A stretch of DNA of 22,409 nucleotides from positions 1 through 22,409 of the forward strand of contig JAKSDN010000932.1 in assembly GCA_022360075.1 (NCBI GenBank). Direction: 5' to 3'. How positions within the stretch are numbered: position 1 is the first letter of the stretch; each line of letters starts with the position of its first letter. The position numbers were made by a program, and so were the translations under genes. Below are positions 6,895 through 14,561 of this stretch, one piece after another. The notes under the pieces are model-generated. The model searched no databases. It was not told the DNA's origin and saw only the letters and a program-made list of their open reading frames with translations. Source of the stretch: Kiloniellales bacterium (lineage in GTDB: Bacteria > Pseudomonadota > Alphaproteobacteria > Kiloniellales > JAKSDN01).

Positions 6895-7383
6895 TTACTG
6901 CGGCAAGATCACCGCGTCGATGACGTGGATGATGCCGTTGCTGGTCTCGATGTCGGCCATGACGACGTTGGCGCTGTCGACCATGGGGGCCTTGCCGGTG
7001 CCGTCGACCTTGGCGGTGCTGCCTTGGACGGTCGTGGCCGAGACGACCTTGTCCTTGATGTCCTCGGAAGTGACCTTACCGGGGACCACGTGATAGGTCA
7101 GGATCGCCACGAGCTGCTCCTTGTTCTCGGGCAGGAGCAGCGAGTCGAGCGTGCCTTCCGGCAGCTTGGCGAAGGCCTCGTCGGTCGGCGCGAAGACGGT
7201 GAAAGGACCTTCGCCCTTCAAGGTCTCGACCAGGCCGGCTGCCTGCACGGCCGCGACCAGGGTGTTGAACTGGCCGGCCGAGACGGCCGTGTCGACGATG
7301 TCCTTGGCCGAGGCCAAAGCCGCAGAGAAGGCGATCGGGAGCGCGACCACGGAGGCCGCGAGAAAACGCGTGACAGTTCTCAT
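6895..7383 (-). CDS. Secreted fasciclin-domain protein
   Basis: 162 residues: a Sec signal (about 1-26, ending ALASA) and a single FAS1 domain filling the rest. FAS1 hallmarks are the H1 box [11 protein letters not shown] (61-71), YHVVPG (97-102) and the H2 box [13 protein letters not shown] (149-161). Bacterial single-FAS1 proteins are periplasmic or cell-surface and of poorly known role. The start is ATG 7383, with AAGGAG 9 bases upstream; an ATG nine codons earlier has no such site. A fasciclin protein belongs to the singlet-oxygen (RpoE) response of Rhodobacter sphaeroides, as I recall it, which fits the divergent photolyase operon. A weak TGATCC/CGGT element lies about 100 bp upstream. 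Confidence 0.92.
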   Translation of the reverse strand: MRTVTRFLAASVVALPIAFSAALASAKDIVDTAVSAGQFNTLVAAVQAAGLVETLKGEGPFTVFAPTDEAFAKLPEGTLDSLLLPENKEQLVAILTYHVVPGKVTSEDIKDKVVSATTVQGSTAKVDGTGKAPMVDSANVVMADIETSNGIIHVIDAVILPQ

Positions 7384-7464
7384 GAAGGAGGACTCCTTGC
7401 TTCGGTTCATTCCACGTGCCGTGCCGAGACTTGGGTCCGGTCTGCGTTTCTACTGATTTGAATC

Positions 7465-7480
7465 CGGGGTTCGAACCCCG
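7465..7480. other. Perfect 16-bp palindrome upstream of the fasciclin gene
   Basis: CGGGGTTCGAACCCCG reads the same on both strands. It resembles a tRNA T-arm, but no acceptor, D or anticodon arm can be built around it. If transcription of the fasciclin gene starts near 7478 (see the element at 7486-7511), this would be a hairpin at the very 5' end of the mRNA. Alternatively it is an operator for a dimeric regulator. Confidence 0.5.
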
Positions 7481-7485
7481 CTGAC

Positions 7486-7511
7486 ACCGCAAATAGAGCC
7501 AGGCCGGATCA
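7486..7511 (-). promoter_or_regulatory. Weak ECF11-like promoter candidate for the fasciclin gene
   Basis: On the minus strand, TGATCC (7506-7511) is followed after 16 bp by CGGT (7486-7489). The -35 match to TGATCC is perfect; the -10 matches CGTA in two positions only. An overlapping sigma-70-like reading (TTGACC 7512-7517, 16 bp, TATTTG) is also possible. Confidence 0.35.
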
Positions 7512-7555
7512 GGTCAATGGCTTGAAAACTATGAGAAATCTTTTTTTCCTTCGGG

Positions 7556-7585
7556 TGATCGGCATTCGGTCCAAACGCGTATAAG
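7556..7585 (+). promoter_or_regulatory. RpoE/ChrR (ECF11)-type promoter of the photolyase operon
   Basis: TGATCG (7556-7561), a 16-bp spacer, then CGTATAAG (7578-7585). This fits the TGATCC-N16/17-CGTA pattern I recall for ECF11 sigma factors, which answer singlet oxygen through ChrR. The predicted start near 7590 gives a leader of about 170 nt that contains a 40-codon open frame. A matching element precedes the facing operon at 16635-16661. Confidence 0.6.
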
Positions 7586-7640
7586 AGGCAAAAGAAACCG
7601 CTGCCCAGGCGCCGTTCGGCTCGCTTCGAGACGCCATGGT

Positions 7641-7763
7641 ATGCAGCGAAACCGCCGACCGGGGATGAGCGTGGGCTACATGCAAGGCGACAAGAACCGA
7701 CGCGATCAGCGACAGGAAGTCCGCTCTGGCCGCGCCGAGCGCAGGTCGATCGGGGCGGGATGA
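7641..7763 (+). CDS. Possible 40-residue leader ORF coupled to the photolyase gene
   Basis: ATG 7641 opens a 40-codon frame rich in Arg and Gln whose TGA (7761-7763) overlaps the photolyase ATG as ATGA. It begins with MQRNRRPGMSVGYMQ and has no signal peptide, cysteines or recognised domain. About three quarters of the third codon positions are G or C, in line with genes here but also with random GC-rich DNA. No clear ribosome site precedes it; an internal in-frame ATG (7665) follows GACCGGGG. The argument for reality is the exact 4-bp overlap and the otherwise long leader. It may be a coupling ORF rather than a functional protein, or chance. Confidence 0.3.
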   Translation: MQRNRRPGMSVGYMQGDKNRRDQRQEVRSGRAERRSIGAG

Positions 7764-9217
7764 GCGACCCGAGCCCGAGCCTCGTCTGGTTCCGATCGGA
7801 CCTCCGCCTCGGCGACAACCCGGCCCTGACGGCCGCGGTCGCGCGCGGCGCGCCGATTCTTCCGATCTTCGTTCTGGACGATGAGACTCCCGGTCGGTGG
7901 CGGCCCGGCGGCGCGAGCCGCTGGTGGCTGCACCATAGCCTCGAGGCGCTCGCCCAGAACCTCGCCCGGCGCGGGGCACCGCTGATCCTCCGGCGCGGCG
8001 ACGCGCATCAACAGATTCGCGACGTGATCGCCGAGGGCGGCGCCGGGGCCGTGTTCTGGAACCGGCGCTACGAGCCCTCCGGCATCACGCAGGACCGCGC
8101 GGTCAAGGCCGACCTCAAGGCGCAGGGCCTCGAGGTCGAGAGCTTCGGCGCCAACCTGCTGCACGAGCCTTGGACTCTGCGCACCAAGGGCGGCAGTCCT
8201 TTCCGCGTCTTCACGCCATTTTGGAAAGCGATCCTCGAGCGCGGCGACCCCGAAAGCCCCCTGCCGGCGCCCGAGCGGCTAGCGGCGGGCCCGAAGCTCC
8301 GGAGCGATAGCCTCGATGACTGGTCGCTCCTGCCGAAGGCGCCCGACTGGTCGACGGGCCTGCGCGCAGCTTGGGCGCCGGGCGAGGTCTCGGGCCAGGC
8401 TCGTCTGCGGACCTTCTTGGACCAAAACCTTCTGGGCTACGCCGAGCAGCGCAACCTGCCCGACCGCGCCCAGACGTCGCGGCTCTCGCCGCATCTGCAT
8501 TGGGGCGAGATCAGTCCCCGGCAAGTCTGGCAATGGACCCGCGACTTCGTGCGCGACCGCGCCGATTCGAGGACCGAGGCCGACGCGATGGCTTTCTTGC
8601 GTGAGCTGGGCTGGCGCGAGTTCTCCACCCACCTGCTCTATCACTGGCCGACGCTGCCCGAGCGCGCCTGGCGCCCGGCGTTCGAGGCCATCGCCTGGTC
8701 CGAAGACGAGACGGCCTACGAGGCCTGGTGCCGGGGCCGGACCGGCTTTCCCATCGTCGACGCCGGCATGCGCGAGCTCTGGACCACGGGCTGGATGCAT
8801 AACCGCGTGCGCATGGTCGCGGCGTCCTTCCTGATCAAGGATCTGCTGATCTCCTGGCAGCAGGGCGAGGCCTGGTTCTGGGACACTCTCGTCGATGCCG
8901 ACCTGGCCAACAACGCCGCCTCCTGGCAATGGGTCGCCGGCAGCGGCGCCGATGCCGCGCCCTACTTCCGGGTCTTCAATCCCGTCCTCCAGGGCGAGAA
9001 GTTCGATCCCGAGGGCCATTACGTGCGGCGCTGGCTGCCCGAGCTCGCCGCCCTTCCCGATCGCTTCATCCATCGGCCCTGGGAAGCGCCGTCCGCGCTC
9101 CTGGCCGAGGCGGGCGTGAGCCTCGGCACGACCTATCCCCACCCCCTGGTCGATCACAGTGCGGCGCGCAAGCGCAGCCTGGCGGCCTACGAGCAAATCA
9201 AAAAGCAGGTCGCATGA
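7760..9217 (+). CDS. phr: Deoxyribodipyrimidine photolyase (CPD, class I)
   Basis: 485 residues, full length. It repairs cyclobutane pyrimidine dimers with blue light, using FADH- and an antenna chromophore. The N-terminal photolyase domain is at about 5-135 and the FAD domain at about 210-475. Signatures: TSRLSPHLHWGEISPRQV (239-256), CRGRTGFPIVDAGMR (324-338), GWMHNRVRM (344-352) and DADLANNAASWQW (379-391). The electron-transfer tryptophans of E. coli (W306, W359, W382) align at W313, W366 and W389 with identical spacing. First gene of a run with ATGA/GTGA overlaps: its stop overlaps the next start by four bases. Only a GGGGCGGG stretch serves as ribosome site. Photolyase in an RpoE-type operon agrees with R. 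sphaeroides phrA (established knowledge from memory). Confidence 0.96.
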   Translation: MSDPSPSLVWFRSDLRLGDNPALTAAVARGAPILPIFVLDDETPGRWRPGGASRWWLHHSLEALAQNLARRGAPLILRRGDAHQQIRDVIAEGGAGAVFWNRRYEPSGITQDRAVKADLKAQGLEVESFGANLLHEPWTLRTKGGSPFRVFTPFWKAILERGDPESPLPAPERLAAGPKLRSDSLDDWSLLPKAPDWSTGLRAAWAPGEVSGQARLRTFLDQNLLGYAEQRNLPDRAQTSRLSPHLHWGEISPRQVWQWTRDFVRDRADSRTEADAMAFLRELGWREFSTHLLYHWPTLPERAWRPAFEAIAWSEDETAYEAWCRGRTGFPIVDAGMRELWTTGWMHNRVRMVAASFLIKDLLISWQQGEAWFWDTLVDADLANNAASWQWVAGSGADAAPYFRVFNPVLQGEKFDPEGHYVRRWLPELAALPDRFIHRPWEAPSALLAEAGVSLGTTYPHPLVDHSAARKRSLAAYEQIKKQVA

Positions 9218-10530
9218 AGATTGCCATCGTTGGAACCGGGATCGCCGGCCTCGGCGCTGCCTGGACGCTGAACCGCGTCCATGACGTCACGCTGTATGAG
9301 TCGGCCGACTACCTCGGCGGCCACGCCAACACGGTCGAGGTCGAGGTCGGCGGCCGGCGCATTGCCGTGGACACCGGCTTCATCGTCTACAACGAGCGCA
9401 ACTACCCGAATTTGGTGCGCCTCTTCGAGCACCTCGGCGTGCCGACCGAGCCGAGCGGCATGTCCTTCGCCGCCTCGATCGACGACGGCGCCTTCGAGTA
9501 TGCCGGCTGCCTGCCCGGCCTGTTCGTGCAGAAGCGCAACGCCGTCAGGCCGCGCGCCTGGCGCATGATCCGCGACATTTTGCGCTTCTATCGCGAAGCG
9601 CCAGAGCTGCTGCGCGACGGCCGCGAAACCGAGCCGGGCATCAGTCTGGGCTGCTTCCTGGACCGGGCCGGTTATTCGAGGGCCTTCGTGCGCGACCACC
9701 TGGCACCCATGGCCGCGGCGATCTGGTCCGGCCCGCCGGGTGCGCTGCTCGATTTTCCGCTGCACAGCTTCGTGCGCTTCTTCGACAATCACGGGCTCCT
9801 GCAGGTCAAGGATCGCCCGCGCTGGCGCACGGTGACCGGCGGCAGCCGGGAGTACGTCAAGCGCCTGTCCGCGCCCTTCGCCGAAAAGGTGAGGCTCAAG
9901 ACGGCGGTGGTCGCGCTCGAGCGCGGTCCGGCTGGCGCGGTCCTGCGCGACAGCAACGGCGAGGCGGCGCACTATGACCAGGTCGTCATGGCGACCCACG
10001 CCGATCAAGCCCTGGCGATCCTCGGCAGTGCGGCCAACCCGGCCGAGCGCGCTTTGTTGGGCGCTTTCCGCTATGCCGAGAACGAGGCGATTCTGCACCA
10101 GGACACCGCCTTGATGCCCCGGCGGCGCGGCGTCTGGTCGAGCTGGAACTACATGACTCGGCCGGGTCAGTCGGATGAGCGCGCCGTCTCGGTGACCTAT
10201 TGGATGAACCGGCTTCAGAATCTCGATCTCCGCATACCGCTCTTCGTCTCGTTGAACCCCTGCCGGGAGCCGGCGCCCGAGAGCGTGCTCGGCCGCTACC
10301 GCTATCATCACCCGCAGTACGATCGGCGAGCGATCGAGGCCCAGGCGGCGCTGAACGACATCCAAGGCCAGGAGCGTGTGTGGTTCTGCGGCAGCTATTG
10401 CGGCTATGGCTTCCACGAGGACGGGCTCAAGGCCGGGCTCGCGGTGGCCGCGGCCCTGGGAGCCGAAGCGCCCTGGCCGGAGGCGCCGGCCCCCGCCGGC
10501 TGGGCGCCGCTCAAGGCGGCCGCAGAGTGA
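9214..10530 (+). CDS. FAD-dependent amine-oxidase-family oxidoreductase
   Basis: 438 residues. The N-terminal dinucleotide-binding motif is GTGIAGLGAAW (7-17), followed by E35 for the FAD ribose and GGHANT (41-46). The C-terminal FAD contact is RVWFCGSYCGYGFHEDGLKAG (around 395-415). This is the flavin amine-oxidase/desaturase family found next to DUF1365 and Cfa-like genes in many proteobacteria. Substrate amines are unlikely: the neighbours point to oxidation or desaturation of a fatty-acyl chain in membrane phospholipid (inference). In R. sphaeroides and R. palustris, enzymes named UfaD and UfaO complete furan fatty-acid synthesis; I cannot say which, if either, this corresponds to. Starts with ATGA overlap on phr and ends with GTGA overlap on the DUF1365 gene. 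Confidence 0.9.
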   Translation: MKIAIVGTGIAGLGAAWTLNRVHDVTLYESADYLGGHANTVEVEVGGRRIAVDTGFIVYNERNYPNLVRLFEHLGVPTEPSGMSFAASIDDGAFEYAGCLPGLFVQKRNAVRPRAWRMIRDILRFYREAPELLRDGRETEPGISLGCFLDRAGYSRAFVRDHLAPMAAAIWSGPPGALLDFPLHSFVRFFDNHGLLQVKDRPRWRTVTGGSREYVKRLSAPFAEKVRLKTAVVALERGPAGAVLRDSNGEAAHYDQVVMATHADQALAILGSAANPAERALLGAFRYAENEAILHQDTALMPRRRGVWSSWNYMTRPGQSDERAVSVTYWMNRLQNLDLRIPLFVSLNPCREPAPESVLGRYRYHHPQYDRRAIEAQAALNDIQGQERVWFCGSYCGYGFHEDGLKAGLAVAAALGAEAPWPEAPAPAGWAPLKAAAE

Positions 10531-11372
10531 CGGCGGGCAGGATCACGAAGATGAACCAGAGACCCACCGAGGGCGTCCCGGAATCCTGCCTCTACTTCGG
10601 CCGGGTGATGCACCGCCGGTTGCGGCCCTTCACGCATCGCTTCTCCTATCGCGTCTTCAGCTTGCTGCTCGACATCGACGCGCTGCCGCGCCTGGCGCGG
10701 CGCCTGCGGCTGTTCTCCTACAATCGCTTCAATCTCTTCAGTTTCTTCGACGGTGACCACGGCCCGCGCGATGGCAGCGCCTTGCGCCCCTGGATCGAGC
10801 GCCACCTGGCGGAAGCCGGCATCGACGCCGCGGGCGGTCCGATCCGCCTGCTGTGCTTTCCACGCGTGCTCGGCTACGTCTTCAATCCGCTCAGCCTGTG
10901 GTTCTGCTACCACCGGCAGGGCGAGCTTGCGGCGATCCTCTACGAGGTCCGCAACACTTTCGGTGAGAAGCACGGCTATCTGATCCCGGTCGCCGAGGGC
11001 GCGAGCGGGGACGGGCCCATTCTTCAACGGTGCGCCAAGGGCTTCTACGTCTCGCCCTTCCTGCCGATGGAAGGCGGCTACCGCTTTCGCTTGCGCCAGC
11101 CGGACGAGCGGCTCTCGGTGCTGATCCGCCAGCACGTCGCGGCGGGCGAGGTCCTGATCGCCACCATGACCGGACGCCGTGCGGCCCTGAGCGATCCTCG
11201 CTTGGCCCGAGCTGCCCTCGCCTATCCGCTGCTCACGCTCAAGGTGATCGCCGCGATCCACTGGGAGGCGCTGCGCCTTTGGGTCAAGGGTGCCTCTTTG
11301 CAGCGTCGGCCGAAACCCCCGACGGCCGAGGTCTCCCGGCCACTCCAACAATTCCAACAAGCAGCCGAATAG
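10527..11372 (+). CDS. DUF1365 family protein
   Basis: 281 residues from GTG 10527. DUF1365 proteins have no settled biochemical role, but nearly always sit between a flavin amine-oxidase-like gene and a Cfa-like methyltransferase gene, as here. Family features are LYFGRVMHRRLRPFTHRFSY near the N-terminus, LLCFPRVLGYVFNPLSLWFCY in the middle, EVRNTFGEKHGY, and KGFYVSPFLPMEGGYRF. The start is ambiguous. GTG 10527 overlaps the previous stop (GTGA) and has AAGGCGG 7 bases upstream; ATG 10551 has AGGA about 10 bases upstream and would give 273 residues. Probably acts with its two neighbours on membrane fatty acids (inference from constant neighbourhood). Confidence 0.9.
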   Translation: MTAGRITKMNQRPTEGVPESCLYFGRVMHRRLRPFTHRFSYRVFSLLLDIDALPRLARRLRLFSYNRFNLFSFFDGDHGPRDGSALRPWIERHLAEAGIDAAGGPIRLLCFPRVLGYVFNPLSLWFCYHRQGELAAILYEVRNTFGEKHGYLIPVAEGASGDGPILQRCAKGFYVSPFLPMEGGYRFRLRQPDERLSVLIRQHVAAGEVLIATMTGRRAALSDPRLARAALAYPLLTLKVIAAIHWEALRLWVKGASLQRRPKPPTAEVSRPLQQFQQAAE

Positions 11373-11382
11373 AGACCGGAGA

Positions 11383-12588
11383 ATGGCAAGAGAACTCCCC
11401 CTGGAACCCTACCCGGTGCCACGCCACCACGCGACGCTGCGCGCGCTCGGCCGCCGGATCCACTTCGGTCGGCTCGCCCTGCACCTGCCCGATGGCTCGG
11501 CCTGCCTTTTCGTCGGCGAGGCGCCCGGCCCGAACGCGGTTCTCTCGGTCAAGGACTCTCGCTTTCTGCGGCGCCTGCTGTTCGGCGGCGGCACCGGCTT
11601 CGGCGAGGCCTATGTCGACGGGATCTGCGACAGCCCCGACGTATCGCAGGTGGTGGCGCTGGCCTCGCGGAACTATCGGCTTTGGGAGGAGGCGCTCGAA
11701 GGCCGGCCCTTCTACAAGGCCGCGCGAAGGCTGGTCCATGCCCTGCGCCCGAACAGCAGGACCGGGGCGCGACGCAACATCGCCCGCCACTACGATCTGG
11801 GCAACGCCTTCTACGCAGCCTGGCTCGATCCCTCCATGACCTATTCCTCGGCCTTCTTCGAGGCCCCGAGCGAGAGCCTGGAATCGGCGCAGCGCAACAA
11901 ATACCGCAAGGTCGCGGAGATGGCCGAGCTACGGCCCGGCCAGCACCTGCTGGAAGTCGGCTGCGGCTGGGGCGGCTTCGCCGCCTTCGCCGCGCAGGAG
12001 ATCGGCTGCAAGGTCACGGCCATCACGCTGTCGAAGGAGCAGCATGCCTACGCCAGCCAGCGCATCCAGCAGGCCGGGCTCAGCGACCGCGTCGAGGTGC
12101 GGCGCCAGGACTATCGCGATACCGAGGGCCGCTTCGATCGGATCGCCTCGATCGAGATGTTCGAGGCGGTGGGCGAGGCCTACTGGCCGCAGTTCTTCGA
12201 CAAGCTGCGCGACAGCCTCAAGCCGGGCGGCCGGGCCGCGCTGCAGGTGATCACGATCACCGACAGCCTTTGGGAGCGCTACCGGCGCGAGGTCGACTTC
12301 ATTCAGCGCTACATCTTCCCCGGCGGCATGCTGCCGTCGCCGAGCGCGCTGCAGAGCGCGGCCAGCCGGGCCGGATTCCGCTGGCAGGGCGAAAGCTCTT
12401 TCGGCGATCACTATGCCGAGACCCTGGCGCGCTGGCGCGAGCGCTTCCTCGCGGCCTGGCCCGCGCTGGCGAACCAGGACTTCGACGAGCGCTTTCGGCG
12501 CATCTGGACCTACTACCTGAGCTACTGCGAGGGCGGCTTCCGCGAAGGGCGCATCGACGTGCGCCACGTCGCGCTCGCCCGTGAGTGA
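11383..12588 (+). CDS. Cyclopropane-fatty-acid-synthase-like SAM methyltransferase
   Basis: 401 residues. The Cfa/mycolic acid methyltransferase fold is clear: HYDLGNAFY (136-144), MTYSSAFF (152-159), SAM-binding LLEVGCGWGGFA (189-200), SIEMFEAVG (256-264) and WTYYLSYCEGGF (375-386). The enzyme should transfer a methyl group from SAM to a double bond in phospholipid acyl chains. Two bicarbonate ligands of E. coli Cfa are changed: Cys139 is Ser155 (YSS instead of YSC), and His266 is Gln288 (ALQVITI); Glu239 (E261) and Tyr317 (Y377 or Y378) are kept. This suggests methylation without ring closure, as in methylated or furan fatty-acid synthesis (UfaM-like). The open frame extends upstream to 11290; ATG 11383 is the likely start, ten bases after the DUF1365 stop. 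Confidence 0.92.
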   Translation: MARELPLEPYPVPRHHATLRALGRRIHFGRLALHLPDGSACLFVGEAPGPNAVLSVKDSRFLRRLLFGGGTGFGEAYVDGICDSPDVSQVVALASRNYRLWEEALEGRPFYKAARRLVHALRPNSRTGARRNIARHYDLGNAFYAAWLDPSMTYSSAFFEAPSESLESAQRNKYRKVAEMAELRPGQHLLEVGCGWGGFAAFAAQEIGCKVTAITLSKEQHAYASQRIQQAGLSDRVEVRRQDYRDTEGRFDRIASIEMFEAVGEAYWPQFFDKLRDSLKPGGRAALQVITITDSLWERYRREVDFIQRYIFPGGMLPSPSALQSAASRAGFRWQGESSFGDHYAETLARWRERFLAAWPALANQDFDERFRRIWTYYLSYCEGGFREGRIDVRHVALARE

Positions 12589-13939
12589 CCGCCGGGCCAG
12601 CTTGCGGAATGACGGCGGCGAGTCGGGCGCGCCCTCCCTGACCCGCCCGACCCTGCTCGCTTACGGCCTCCCCGGCCTGCCGCTGGCCGTCCTCAGCTTG
12701 CCGCTCTTCGTCTACTTGCCTGCCTTCTACGCCGAGGATGTCGGCGTCGGCTTCGCCGCGGTCGGCGTGGCGCTGCTGGTCGCGCGGATCTGGGACGTGG
12801 TGACCGATCCCCTGATCGGCGGGCTGTCGGATCGTTTCACCACGCCTTGGGGGCGCCGCCGCCCCTGGCTGGTCCTGGGCACGCCGCTGGTGGCCTTGAG
12901 CGCCTGGTTCCTGTTCCATCCGCCGGCCGAGGCCGGATGGCTCTATCTGCTTGCCTGGACGATGCTGCTCTACCTCGGCGGCACGATGATCATGCTGCCC
13001 TATCAGGCCTGGGGCGCGGAGCTCTCCGACGACTACGACGCGCGCAGCCGAATCTCGGCCTATCGCGAGGCCTTCGTGGTGATCGGCATCCTGGTCGCCA
13101 CCGGCATCCCGGCCCTGCTCGGGGCCGGAAAGGGCGAGGCGCTGACGATCCTGTCCTGGCTGCTGCTGGCGAGCCTGCCGCTCGCCGTGGCTCTTGCCTG
13201 CGGTCTGGTGCCGGACCGCGCGCGACGTTCGCCGAAGAGGCGCGATTGGCGCCGCGCGATGAAGGTCCTGCGCGAAAACCGGCCTTTCCGCCGGCTGATC
13301 GCGGCCTATTTCATCAATGGGATAGCCAATGGGCTGCCCGCGAGCCTGTTCTTGCTCTTCGTCGAAAACGTCTTGGGCGCGCCGTCATGGGCCGGACCGC
13401 TTCTCTTCGTCTACTTCCTCTGCGGCATCCTCGCCGTGCCGCTCTGGCTGCGCCTGTCCTACCGCTACGGCAAGCACCGGGTCTGGGCCCTGGCGATGGT
13501 CGCGACCTGCTTCGTCTTCGTCTGGGTGCCCTTCCTCGGTCCCGGCGACCACTGGCTCTTCGCCATCATCTGCGTGCTGACCGGCCTGGGTCTCGGCGCC
13601 GATCTGGTGCTGCCGCCGGCCATGCAGGCCGACGTCGTCGACTACGACACCCTGAAGAGCCGGCAGCGGCGCGCCGGCGTTTACTTCGGGCTCTGGGGCA
13701 TGGCGACCAAGCTCGCGCTCGCCCTGGCGGTCGGCCTCGCCTTCCCGATCCTCGAGCAGGCCGGCTTCAGCGCCGAGGCGGCCCAGCCCGCCGGCAGCCC
13801 GCCGCTGCTGGTCCTGGCCGCGCTCTACAGCCTGGCACCGGTCGGCTTCAAGCTGGCCGCGATCGGCCTGATCTGGGGTTTTCCCCTGACCCGGGCCCGC
13901 CAGGAGCGCATCCGCCGTCTGATCGAAACGCGCCAATGA
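12581..13939 (+). CDS. MFS transporter, GPH (glycoside/cation symporter) type
   Basis: 452 residues with about 12 hydrophobic segments, so an inner-membrane protein. The loop after segment 2 reads ARIWDVVTDPLIGGLSDR...WGRRRPWL (68-96), the hallmark of the GPH branch of the major facilitator superfamily, and a related QADVVDYDTLKSRQRRAG loop lies in the second half. Classical members carry sugars with Na+ or H+. In this neighbourhood a lipid or lipid-derived substrate is also possible (inference). GTG 12581 overlaps the end of the methyltransferase gene by 8 bases, so translation is probably coupled. A GPH-type transporter is part of the R. sphaeroides RpoE-controlled RSP1087-1091 group, as I recall it. 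Confidence 0.9.
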   Translation: MSDRRASLRNDGGESGAPSLTRPTLLAYGLPGLPLAVLSLPLFVYLPAFYAEDVGVGFAAVGVALLVARIWDVVTDPLIGGLSDRFTTPWGRRRPWLVLGTPLVALSAWFLFHPPAEAGWLYLLAWTMLLYLGGTMIMLPYQAWGAELSDDYDARSRISAYREAFVVIGILVATGIPALLGAGKGEALTILSWLLLASLPLAVALACGLVPDRARRSPKRRDWRRAMKVLRENRPFRRLIAAYFINGIANGLPASLFLLFVENVLGAPSWAGPLLFVYFLCGILAVPLWLRLSYRYGKHRVWALAMVATCFVFVWVPFLGPGDHWLFAIICVLTGLGLGADLVLPPAMQADVVDYDTLKSRQRRAGVYFGLWGMATKLALALAVGLAFPILEQAGFSAEAAQPAGSPPLLVLAALYSLAPVGFKLAAIGLIWGFPLTRARQERIRRLIETRQ

Positions 13940-13955
13940 GAGAGGGCTCCTCCGC

Positions 13956-14561
13956 ATGGTCCGAAGCGCGCTCGCCTTCGTATTACTCCTGTCAGTCATG
14001 GGATGCAGCGGCATGAAGCCGGAAGACTTTGCAGGCCGCGAGCCGGCGTTGTTGATCGAGGACTACTTCGCGGGCCAGACCCGGGCCTGGGGCATCTTCG
14101 AGGATCGCTTCGGCACCCTGCGCCGTCAGTTCGTCGTCGACATCGAGGGAACTTGGGACGGCGAGCGCCTGACCCTGGTCGAGGACTTCGCCTTCGCCGA
14201 CGGCGAGACCGACCGGCGCATCTGGCGTATCCGCAAGCTCGACGAGACCCGCTACGAGGGCGAGGCCGACGACGTGATCGGCAAGGCCGAAGGCGTCGCC
14301 TACGGCAATGCGCTCAACTGGCGCTACAAGCTGAACCTCAAGGTCGGCGACGGCACCTGGACGGTGAAGTTCGACGACTGGATGTTCCTGCAAGAGGACG
14401 GCGTGCTGATCAACCGGGCGAGCGTCTCCAAGCTCGGCTTCGAGATCGGCCAGGTCACAATCTTCTTTCGCAAGCTCGAAGACGAAGCCGCAGCACTGGA
14501 GGAGCCGGTGATGCTGCCGGGCGCTATGGCGCGGCTGCGATGCGGCGCTTTACCAGCCTGA
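13956..14561 (+). CDS. DUF3833 family lipoprotein
   Basis: 201 residues. A lipoprotein signal ends in SVMGC with the acylated cysteine at position 17, followed by SGMKPEDF. The mature part is a beta-rich DUF3833 domain (YFAGQTRAWGIFEDRFGTLRRQF, then GEADDVIGKAEGVAYGNALNWRY). No biochemical role is known for the family, which commonly travels with the Cfa-like, SDR and MFS genes seen here. It sits 16 bases after the transporter gene, with AGGG 9 bases before ATG 13956. The last 38 bases overlap, tail to tail, the 3' end of the NTF2-like gene on the other strand; the residues encoded there (AMARLRCGALPA) are probably not conserved. Confidence 0.88.
   Translation: MVRSALAFVLLLSVMGCSGMKPEDFAGREPALLIEDYFAGQTRAWGIFEDRFGTLRRQFVVDIEGTWDGERLTLVEDFAFADGETDRRIWRIRKLDETRYEGEADDVIGKAEGVAYGNALNWRYKLNLKVGDGTWTVKFDDWMFLQEDGVLINRASVSKLGFEIGQVTIFFRKLEDEAAALEEPVMLPGAMARLRCGALPA

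Noticed and set aside
7461..7492. tRNA-like T-arm (GGGGTTCGAACCCC)
   Set aside because: With a 7-nt T-loop only three stem pairs form, no acceptor complement lies within 75 nt on either strand, there is no D or anticodon arm and no CCA. It is better described as a 16-bp palindrome.
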